A DNA stretch of 39,465 nt from Microcaldota archaeon (GTDB lineage Archaea > Micrarchaeota > Micrarchaeia > Micrarchaeales > Micrarchaeaceae). The translations under genes and the position numbers were made by a program. Each line of letters opens with the position of its first letter. The stretch's first letter is position 1. The stretch spans positions 1 to 39,465 of the forward strand of contig JAJYUY010000003.1 of the NCBI GenBank assembly GCA_021792295.1. Reading direction: 5' to 3'. The notes under the pieces are model-generated. The model ran no database searches. It was not told where the DNA came from and was given only the letters and a program-made list of their open reading frames with translations. Below are positions 17,360-25,178 of this stretch, one piece after another.

Positions 17360-19477
17360 CTATTCCAGCTGTGTGAATATGCGCTTCGCAACCTCTTTGC
17401 CAAGAAGCGATTCCGCCTTATCCCTGCTCTTCCTGAGTTCCTGCACCGTCGTTATCCCATTGATGTACAGGGTTCGTGCCCTTACCCGCCCGACCTGCTC
17501 CAATCTCACAAGGTCGAGAAGCTCCTCCTTTATGCCGTAGCGCAGGCGGACGCGCGCCTGTACCAGCTGCGCCCTAGGCACCTTTGCTATCGCGGCGAGT
17601 TCGGTCGCAGAGTATATCAGCCAGTCGGCGTTCGTTATCTTCGCGTATAGCGCGCCTGGCGACGAGGCGTACGCCTTCACTATCTCCGCCTCCTTCTTCT
17701 CCCCTATCCAGTCCTCGAGCATCATCGCGGTGCTGAACACCCTTACTGGGTCGTAATCAGCGTATTCCTGCATTGTTATGTCGATCGAGGAGGGCATCTC
17801 CCTGCGCGACAGATACGTCGCATAGCGCTCCTCTGCCGGCTTCGTCGCCCTCGCATGCGGCTTCATCTCGAGCGTGTTCGACAGCATCAGCAGTATGTCG
17901 AAGGTGTCTCGTATCGACTTGAAGGAATCGATCATCATGCGCGCCGAGAGAGGGTCTATGTAGAGCTCGCTGACGCGAGCGCCGAGCTTTGTGGCAGAAT
18001 AGGCCCTGTTGCCCTGCTCCACGAAACCCCACTTCTCCAGGTCGTCCAGCACCTTTGTTATTATGGCGCTTATCTCCCATCGGTCGCCATATTGCATGCC
18101 GTAAAGGCTGCCCGATATGAACTTCGAGATGGAGTCGCGGCTGTTCAGGAAGCGCTCCGCTATGAACGCGAGAACATGGGACCTCAGGACGGACGCCACC
18201 CCAAGCGAGGAAGTTATGGGATCGGGGTTCGCGGTGATGTACCTTCTCTTCAGTTCCGGTATCTGGTGCTTGCCGGTAGCGGTTATGATCGCCCTACCCT
18301 CTGTGTCGTACTTGGGCCTGCCAGCCCTGCCGAACAGCTGCAGGATCTCGTTGACGCCTATGCGCTCCCTGTAGTTGCCGTCAAAACGCGTCGTGTCGCG
18401 CACCAGCACGGTGTGCGCGGGGAGGTTAACGCCATAGCCCAATGTTGTGGTGGAGCACAAAACCTTCAGCCTGTTCGCCTTGAACGACTCCTCTATTATG
18501 GAGCGCTGCTGACTCATCAGCCCCGCATGGTGGAAAGCGACACCCTTCTCGACAAGCGAGCCAAGCTTCACGCACTGCTCGGTCGGTTGGCTTAGGACGC
18601 CGAGTACATCGCCAGAGATACGCGATGCCTCCTCCTTCTGCTCGTGTGAGAGCGTTGAGTAAACCTGTTTTGCTATGCGCGCCGCGCCGAATTCTGCCGA
18701 CCTGCGCGTTGCGTAGAATATTATCGCCTGCTTGCCCCTCTGCAGCGTGTCCTCGACAACCCTGACCTCCGGCAGTTCGCTCTCGCCCAGCAGAGCCTCG
18801 ATCTTCTCGCGGCCTCCATCGTACCCGTGCAGAACGCCGTTGCACACTATCGAGCGCGAAAGCTTCACCGGCCTGTAGTCGCTCTCGACAAGCTCCGTGC
18901 CCAGCCAATCCGCAATCTCGCGAGCGTTGCCGATGGTTGCGCTGAGCGCTATCATCTGCGCACCCGTCATCGCCTTAAGCTTCGTCATGAGCAGCTCCAT
19001 GGTTGGCCCCCTGCTGGGGTCGCCGATCATGTGAACCTCGTCGAAGACGAAGCAGCCCACGCTGCCCAGCCAGTCGATCCCGTGGCGGATTAGGCTGTCA
19101 AACTTCTCGGTCGAGAAGAACAGCATTTGGTAGGCGGCCAGCCCCCTGTCATCAGCGTCGAGGTCGCCCGTTGATATGACACTCCTTATGAATGGGTAGG
19201 TCTCGCGGAACTCGTTGAACTTCTCGGATGCGAGGGCGCGCATGGGGGCGACATATACCGCCCGCTTGAACTTTGAAAGTATGGTTATGGCGCACGCCAG
19301 CTCGGCTACAAGAGTCTTGCCGCTCGCGGTGGGGCTTGCGACCACCACGCTCTTGCCCTCGATGAGCCCCTTCTCTATCGCGTATGCCTGGGGCGGAGTG
19401 AATGTCCTGATCCCGCGCGCCTCCAGCGATTCGATTATCTCCTTGGGCACCTTGCCCCTTATCTCTTCAAGCTCCAT
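17360..19477 (-). CDS. hel308: Hel308-like (Ski2 family) superfamily 2 DNA helicase
   Basis: Walker A ASPTASGKTLVAELA, DExH-type FVFDEVHMIGD, ALSATIGNAREIADWL, FHHAGLMSQQRSIIEESFKANRLKVLCSTTTLGYGVNLPAHTVLVRD, QLFGRAGRPKYDTEGRA; ATG 19477 preferred. Confidence 0.93.
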   Translation of the reverse strand: MELEEIRGKVPKEIIESLEARGIRTFTPPQAYAIEKGLIEGKSVVVASPTASGKTLVAELACAITILSKFKRAVYVAPMRALASEKFNEFRETYPFIRSVISTGDLDADDRGLAAYQMLFFSTEKFDSLIRHGIDWLGSVGCFVFDEVHMIGDPSRGPTMELLMTKLKAMTGAQMIALSATIGNAREIADWLGTELVESDYRPVKLSRSIVCNGVLHGYDGGREKIEALLGESELPEVRVVEDTLQRGKQAIIFYATRRSAEFGAARIAKQVYSTLSHEQKEEASRISGDVLGVLSQPTEQCVKLGSLVEKGVAFHHAGLMSQQRSIIEESFKANRLKVLCSTTTLGYGVNLPAHTVLVRDTTRFDGNYRERIGVNEILQLFGRAGRPKYDTEGRAIITATGKHQIPELKRRYITANPDPITSSLGVASVLRSHVLAFIAERFLNSRDSISKFISGSLYGMQYGDRWEISAIITKVLDDLEKWGFVEQGNRAYSATKLGARVSELYIDPLSARMMIDSFKSIRDTFDILLMLSNTLEMKPHARATKPAEERYATYLSRREMPSSIDITMQEYADYDPVRVFSTAMMLEDWIGEKKEAEIVKAYASSPGALYAKITNADWLIYSATELAAIAKVPRAQLVQARVRLRYGIKEELLDLVRLEQVGRVRARTLYINGITTVQELRKSRDKAESLLGKEVAKRIFTQLE

Positions 19478-19615
19478 GCAAGCACCGGACGTTGAGGTAG
19501 TATTGCGGCATATGCTAGCCGCATCGATATCTATTTTGCAAGGCATTACTAATAAGGATAGGTCAAGTGGGTCAGGAGGCGGCGCCGGCCGAATCGGCAG
19601 TTGCGCCAGACGGAT

Positions 19616-19632
19616 AAACCTATTTATTGCTT
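19616..19632 (+). promoter_or_regulatory. Putative TATA box for the LamG/pilin-like operon
   Basis: aaacctatttattgctt centred about 22 bp upstream of ATG 19644. Confidence 0.4.
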
Positions 19633-19643
19633 GTCAGGGCATT

Positions 19644-22418
19644 ATGAGGGGTTGCATGCTCGCGCAAAGGAGGGGGCAGATCACAATAGAGTTCATGGTG
19701 GTCTACGCTATTATACTGATAGTCTTCGTCATCCTGTTCTCGATCATAACAACGCAGCGCGCCGCGACCCTTGTGACGCAGCAGTATTCGCTGATGCAGC
19801 TGCAGGCGGAGGACATAGCCTATTACATAAACCATGCGATAAGCGCTGGCAGCGGCTACTCGGCAACGATAAGCCTCGTCAGCGGAGCCTCGTCGAAGCC
19901 CTACAACATAACGATGTCGAACATGGGCGTTGTTGTGCTGACCTCGAACACCGCGGGGAGGTACATCAGCGCGTATGCGTTCAGCAGCGCCCGCAACATG
20001 GTGATAAACGGGGCGCTCCAATCGTCGAGCAACGGCATAAGCACCTATAGCGTGGCCTCTTACACAGGCACCATGACGATAGCGAACGAGGGGGGCATAA
20101 TCTACATAGACCAGAGCCCTTACTCGACGCTCGGGCTCTTTGGGGACCAGATTGATGACATACACGAGAGCTACGCCGCCGGCTTCGACGGCGCAGACAG
20201 CTTCGTCAGCGTGCCCGACGCGCAGCAGCTGCGGCTCGACGGAGCGCAGCCGAGTTACACCATAGAGCTCTGGGCGAGGAGGGCTGCGATCTCCTCAGGT
20301 GGGCTGCTCGGTAAGCACACCGCTTCTGGAGGCTACGCGATCGGGATAGGGAACGGGGGCTGCAGCGGCAGCGAGATCAACTTCAGCAGGGTTGGAGTCG
20401 TAAACACGCTTTGCGTGGGTCAGCTGCCCTCTGACACGAACTGGCACCAGCTGGTCCTCGTATTCAATTCCATAGGCACCTTCAGCTACGTGGACGGAGC
20501 GCTCTCCGGCTCGAGCAGCGAGAGCGCAGCGGTGGCCTCGGCAACGGCCCCGCTTACGTTAGGCAACAGCTCGGGATCGCTCTACTTCAACGGGCAGCTC
20601 GGCAACGTGCAGATATACAACAGCTCCCTCACCCCCAGCCAGATAGGGAGCCTGTACAGGAGCGGGCTGCTCGGGCTGCCCGTCGAGAGCGGCAACCTGG
20701 TGGGCTACTGGCCCCTTAGGGGGGACGCGAACGACTACAGCGGCAACTCCTACGACGGCCAGTACCATGACGTCGCATGGCAGAACCTCGCCGAGCTGGG
20801 TATAAGGCTGCAGACGCGCGCGGGCGCGCCACTCGCCAACGGGATCGTGGGGATCGTCGACAACGGCAGCGCGACCGTGGGCCCGAATGCTGTGGCGGCC
20901 TCGCTTACAGCGTCGTCAGGGGGCATCCTGAACGCGTACGTCTCGTACGGGTCGGCAGGCACCGCGGTCAGCATATTCCCGTTCACGGGCAACATGAGCA
21001 CCGCCAACAGCCTGGTCGGCTGGTGGCCCTTCACTTACGGCGACAGCAATGGAGGCAGCATAGAGGACATAAGCGGCAATGGGGATGATGCGCTCGTCAC
21101 TAACGCACTTTGGCAGCGGCGCTCCAGCCAGGGGAGCTTCACCGCGTTGGAGGCGACAGTGCCGTCGAACCTTGAGAGCGGCTATGTGCGCGTGATTCCC
21201 GCCGGCGGGCTGCTGAACCTGCCCCAATCCGCCAACTTCACGCTTGTTGCATGGGTCAGGTACATGGGGCCGACGCCAAACTGCCAGAGCGTGTTCAGCA
21301 GCAACGGACAGGTGTCCAACGGCATAGAGCTCATGGGATACAGCGATTCCGGGAGCTGCGCGCTGCTATACATAGACGGCTACGGGATAGGCTGGCCCTC
21401 CTCGACCTACAACCTCCCGATAGGGAGCTGGGCGATGCTCACCGCCCAGTTCAGCGATGTGTATTCGAACCTCACCGCAGGAGGGAGCAAGCTGGCCTAC
21501 GTATACCTGAACAACACCCTAATCGCTTACAACAGCATACCCGGGTCGACGCCCACAACGCTCGGCAGCGCCTCTTCCATCTACTACATCGGCGCCAACA
21601 GCCCTGCAGGCGACGAGGCCTTCAACGGGCTGATCGCGAACGTCCAGCTCTACTCGCGCATGCTCAGCGCGGAGCAGATAGCGGCGCTTTATTCGAGGGG
21701 GGTGGCGTCGCTGCCTGTGCCAGGCTCTGGATTGGAGGGCTGGTGGCCGCTCCTCGGGGACGCGAACGACTACAGCGGAGGGGGGAGCAACGGCACGCTC
21801 TCCGGCAACGCACTATTCACAGGCAGCAGCTACGGGAGCAATGCTGATAATGGAGCATACGACGTGTTCACCTTCAACGGCATGCAGACCGCCAACATAA
21901 TGTACTCAGGCGCTCTCGGGCTGAGCGGGAGGTTCAGCGTTTCGCTGTGGTTCGAGAGCGCCAGGCCCTCCACGAACAGCTTCACCTCAGAGCTTTTCGA
22001 CACGCTGCAGACGGGCGGCAACACGCTTAACATAAGGCTGGCCGGCAGCAACAGCGTTGGCGGCTTCACAGGCATAGAGGGAAGCATCGGCGACGGGAGC
22101 TCCCAGCTCTCCGGCTCTGTCGATTATCCTTTCTCGTTCGTGCAGGGCTCGTGGCATCATCTCGTGGAGAGCTTCTCTGGGAGCGGATGGACCATCTATA
22201 TCGACGGGAAGTATGCCGCGTCGGGGAGCTACACCGGCACCCCAGAGCTGCTGGGCAGCGGAAGCTACATAGGTATAGGCGGCGGCCTGGGCCTGCCGTT
22301 CTACGGCCAGATATCGAACGTGCAGGTGTACAATGCTGTGCTTACGGCCACGCAGGTATCGCAGCTCTACCAGCAGGGTGCGCAGCCGCAGAGCTCGGTC
22401 GGGCTCTCCCTCGGGTGA
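19644..22418 (+). CDS. Large surface protein A: class III (type IV pilin-like) signal segment plus three LamG/ConA-like domains
   Basis: N-terminus MRGCMLAQRRGQITIEFMVVYAIILIVFVILF fits the archaeal class III Q-x-(S/T)-x-E pilin motif; LamG-like repeats near 20170-20760, 21010-21790 and 21850-22370, with NVQIYNSSLTPSQIGSLY and GWWPLLGDANDYSG signatures. Confidence 0.82.
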   Translation: MRGCMLAQRRGQITIEFMVVYAIILIVFVILFSIITTQRAATLVTQQYSLMQLQAEDIAYYINHAISAGSGYSATISLVSGASSKPYNITMSNMGVVVLTSNTAGRYISAYAFSSARNMVINGALQSSSNGISTYSVASYTGTMTIANEGGIIYIDQSPYSTLGLFGDQIDDIHESYAAGFDGADSFVSVPDAQQLRLDGAQPSYTIELWARRAAISSGGLLGKHTASGGYAIGIGNGGCSGSEINFSRVGVVNTLCVGQLPSDTNWHQLVLVFNSIGTFSYVDGALSGSSSESAAVASATAPLTLGNSSGSLYFNGQLGNVQIYNSSLTPSQIGSLYRSGLLGLPVESGNLVGYWPLRGDANDYSGNSYDGQYHDVAWQNLAELGIRLQTRAGAPLANGIVGIVDNGSATVGPNAVAASLTASSGGILNAYVSYGSAGTAVSIFPFTGNMSTANSLVGWWPFTYGDSNGGSIEDISGNGDDALVTNALWQRRSSQGSFTALEATVPSNLESGYVRVIPAGGLLNLPQSANFTLVAWVRYMGPTPNCQSVFSSNGQVSNGIELMGYSDSGSCALLYIDGYGIGWPSSTYNLPIGSWAMLTAQFSDVYSNLTAGGSKLAYVYLNNTLIAYNSIPGSTPTTLGSASSIYYIGANSPAGDEAFNGLIANVQLYSRMLSAEQIAALYSRGVASLPVPGSGLEGWWPLLGDANDYSGGGSNGTLSGNALFTGSSYGSNADNGAYDVFTFNGMQTANIMYSGALGLSGRFSVSLWFESARPSTNSFTSELFDTLQTGGNTLNIRLAGSNSVGGFTGIEGSIGDGSSQLSGSVDYPFSFVQGSWHHLVESFSGSGWTIYIDGKYAASGSYTGTPELLGSGSYIGIGGGLGLPFYGQISNVQVYNAVLTATQVSQLYQQGAQPQSSVGLSLG
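21737..21778 (+). repeat. 42-bp exact repeat inside LamG gene A (GWWPLLGDANDYSG)
   Basis: gggctggtggccgctcctcggggacgcgaacgactacagcgg, identical to 24968-25009. Confidence 0.85.
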
Positions 22419-22422
22419 TGTG

Positions 22423-22968
22423 ATGAGAGGCCAGATATGGAGTCTTGACGTCATATTTGCGCTGGTCATATTCAGCTTCACCGTCACCCTGCTAACGCTA
22501 ACATGGCTGAGTGTGAGCAACCAGCTCGCGGTTTCGTACGCCGGGTCAAGCGGGCTCATGGCGATGCAGGCGAGATCGTTCTCCGACATCATAATGTCCC
22601 CAGGAAGCCCAGCGGACTGGTACGAGATGATCAACACCACCAACAAGGACACGTGGGGCGCGGTGAGTCCAGGCATAACCTACCCGGGCAACGGCTCCAT
22701 ATCGCAGGCGAAGCTCCTCGCGCTGGTCTCGATGGCGAACAGCAACTACCAGGCGACCAAGCCCGAATTCGGGCTCGGCTACGATTATTACATAGCCATT
22801 CACAGCGGGCTGCAGTACCAGAACTACGTCAACCTAAGCATTGGGAGGAACCCCGCGTCGAACAATGCGCTGACCGTGTATGTCGACAGGGAGAGCTCCA
22901 TGATAAACGGGGTTCCGGTGGTGGTCGAGGTAATGGTCTGGTCGAACTCGACAGGTGGATTGACATGA
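22423..22968 (+). CDS. Surface protein B: small pilin-like protein with N-terminal hydrophobic helix
   Basis: MRGQIWSLDVIFALVIFSFTVTLLTLTWLSV; starts 4 nt after the stop of A; ATGA overlap with the next gene. Confidence 0.72.
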   Translation: MRGQIWSLDVIFALVIFSFTVTLLTLTWLSVSNQLAVSYAGSSGLMAMQARSFSDIIMSPGSPADWYEMINTTNKDTWGAVSPGITYPGNGSISQAKLLALVSMANSNYQATKPEFGLGYDYYIAIHSGLQYQNYVNLSIGRNPASNNALTVYVDRESSMINGVPVVVEVMVWSNSTGGLT

Positions 22969-25178
22969 CAAGGACAAAGGGGTTCGTGTTCACGCTAGAT
23001 GCGGTCTTCTCACTCATATTTGCGGCGGTAGCGATATCGGTACTACTGTATGTGCACTTCTCCAGCGAGATTCCAGCTTCTATACAGGGGGCGCAGGCGC
23101 GCTCGGTTCTGCAGTCGCTTGCGGGAACCAGCGCGGCCGCGGCGGCAGGAGGCTCTGCGCTGTGGAGGCAGGCGGTGGCGAGCGCGGATTCGAGGGGCTA
23201 CGGATGGCCGCAGTACGGGAGGGACGGGCAGCTCAGCTCCGCGACAGGGTACGGGCCGAGCGAGCCTTACCTTCTATACTCGTATACTGCGCCGTCCGAC
23301 ATCATACCGGTGCCGGTGGTCGGCGGCGGGGTTGTCGCGTTCGCAGCAGCAGGCGAGGTCTACGCACTCAACGCAACTACCGGCAGGCCGGCGCCCAACT
23401 ACCCGTACACCACTAGCGGGCAGGTGATAAGCTCGCCGCTCATCTACGGAAACGAGATAATATTCGCTAATTCGGTCGGGTACATAAGCGCGCTGAGCGC
23501 AGGGAACGGGATCGACGTGCTCTGGAGCAGCGATATAAATTATAAATATGTCACCACCCCGCTCGAGATGGAGGACGGCCACCTGGTCTTCGGGGTCAGG
23601 AACCAGAGCGGATACGGCTACGTTTACGCCATCGACCCAGTCAACGGCACGGTCGCGGCGAGCTACCCGACCAGCACCCCTGACGGGGGGCTGCTGAACT
23701 CGCTCGCCTTCTACAATGGTGGGTTCTTCGCGAGCAACGGGCTGGGTGCGGTCAGCATGCCGTCGGTCCTTGGGGCAGGGCTTGTCGCAATGAGGAGCAA
23801 CACGCCGGGCTTCGCGGGAGGATCGGGGTATTATGCTGTGACGAACGGCAGTACCGTATGCTACCACGGCCCGAGCAATTACCTCTCCAACGCGCTCGCA
23901 CACCTGGGCATCTACTGCATCAGCCCCAGCGGCAACATACTCGGCGCGCCTGCGATAGGGGACAACTATTCGATCTTCGGGGCCGGCGGGTCGATAATAG
24001 AGGTCGATCTTGCGCGCATGGTGAACGCCAGCTTCGGGATTGCGCAGAGCACATACAACACCACCCCCTCCATAGCCGGCGATACAGGATACCTGCTCGC
24101 CGGAAGCATGCTCTACTATTACAACAGGAGCGGAGGTGTGAGTTTCAGCGTAAAGCTGCCAAGGGACCCCTACCAGTACAACTACTCACAGGTAGCTGTG
24201 GCGTACGGCGACGCGTACGTGCCCGACGGCAACACGCTTTACGTGTTCGGGGAGCCGAGGCTGAGGGCGAACGAGAGCATGCTGAGCGCGCTAGGCAACC
24301 TTTATCTGAACGGGGGAGGAGGGCTGGCCGACCTGCTCCTCTATAATTTCTACAACTCAAGCGGCATTGGCATGTACCTGAATAACAGCTACGCCCCGGC
24401 GCTCCATGTAGCGAACTTCAGCGAGGGCGGCTACGCTGCGGTGCAGAGCGGGGTGCAGGTGAGCCCCGAGGCCGGGAACGCGGGCAACATGAGCGCATGC
24501 GCATGGTACAAGATAAACAGCCTCGCCGGCTATCACGGGCTGCTCTACAAGGGCACGGTCCACCCGAGCAATGGCAACATCATCGAGTACGCGATGGACC
24601 CTGGGGGGGCATCGCAGGGCTTTGCGGTATACGCACCGAGCGGCACAGAGATAGCGTACGCCAATGCCGTCAGCCCGCTGACAGCGAACCAGGTCGGACA
24701 CTGGTACTTCTCGTGCTTCGTCTACAGCTACAAGGAAAGCCTCGCCGACTTCTACCTGAACGGCACGCTATATCCAGGCACCTTTGTTGGGGGGACGCCA
24801 GCGGGTTACGGGAGCGGGAGATTGGTGATTGGGGGCGGTGTTGGAGGATCGTCTAACGCGCTTGTCGCGGACGTGCAGGTCTACAACTCCCTCATATCGG
24901 GGAGCCAGGTGGTAGCGCTCTATCGGGAGGGTCCGTTCGGAATGCCGCTGCAGAATGGAAGGATTATGGGCTGGTGGCCGCTCCTCGGGGACGCGAACGA
25001 CTACAGCGGCAACTCCAACATCGCATACCCGTCCAACGTCATATACACCAATTCAGGATACGCGCCGCAGTACCTAGGCAGCGCCTACGAAATAAGCAGG
25101 GCTGGCATGCCGGTGGTTCTTGATGACAACGGGATAGCGGAAAGCTACAATGTGAGTGTTGTACTATGGAGCAGTTGA
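22965..25178 (+). CDS. Surface protein C: pilin-like N-terminus, PQQ-like beta-propeller and LamG domain
   Basis: MTRTKGFVFTLDAVFSLIFAAVAISVLLYVHF; GWPQYGRDGQLSSATGYGP and repeated VYALNATTGRP / VYAIDPVNGTV blades; LamG with ADVQVYNSLISGSQVVALY...GWWPLLGDANDYSGN. Confidence 0.78.
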   Translation: MTRTKGFVFTLDAVFSLIFAAVAISVLLYVHFSSEIPASIQGAQARSVLQSLAGTSAAAAAGGSALWRQAVASADSRGYGWPQYGRDGQLSSATGYGPSEPYLLYSYTAPSDIIPVPVVGGGVVAFAAAGEVYALNATTGRPAPNYPYTTSGQVISSPLIYGNEIIFANSVGYISALSAGNGIDVLWSSDINYKYVTTPLEMEDGHLVFGVRNQSGYGYVYAIDPVNGTVAASYPTSTPDGGLLNSLAFYNGGFFASNGLGAVSMPSVLGAGLVAMRSNTPGFAGGSGYYAVTNGSTVCYHGPSNYLSNALAHLGIYCISPSGNILGAPAIGDNYSIFGAGGSIIEVDLARMVNASFGIAQSTYNTTPSIAGDTGYLLAGSMLYYYNRSGGVSFSVKLPRDPYQYNYSQVAVAYGDAYVPDGNTLYVFGEPRLRANESMLSALGNLYLNGGGGLADLLLYNFYNSSGIGMYLNNSYAPALHVANFSEGGYAAVQSGVQVSPEAGNAGNMSACAWYKINSLAGYHGLLYKGTVHPSNGNIIEYAMDPGGASQGFAVYAPSGTEIAYANAVSPLTANQVGHWYFSCFVYSYKESLADFYLNGTLYPGTFVGGTPAGYGSGRLVIGGGVGGSSNALVADVQVYNSLISGSQVVALYREGPFGMPLQNGRIMGWWPLLGDANDYSGNSNIAYPSNVIYTNSGYAPQYLGSAYEISRAGMPVVLDDNGIAESYNVSVVLWSS
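24968..25009 (+). repeat. 42-bp exact repeat inside LamG gene C
   Basis: Identical to 21737-21778. Confidence 0.85.

Noticed and set aside
19215-19643. Upstream extension of LamG gene A overlapping the Hel308 gene
   Set aside because: Antisense to Hel308 coding sequence; pilin-like start ATG 19644 with upstream TATA is far more plausible
22503-22964. Upstream extension of gene C in the ORF track
   Set aside because: Overlaps gene B out of frame; ATG 22965 gives a pilin-like N-terminus and the ATGA coupling
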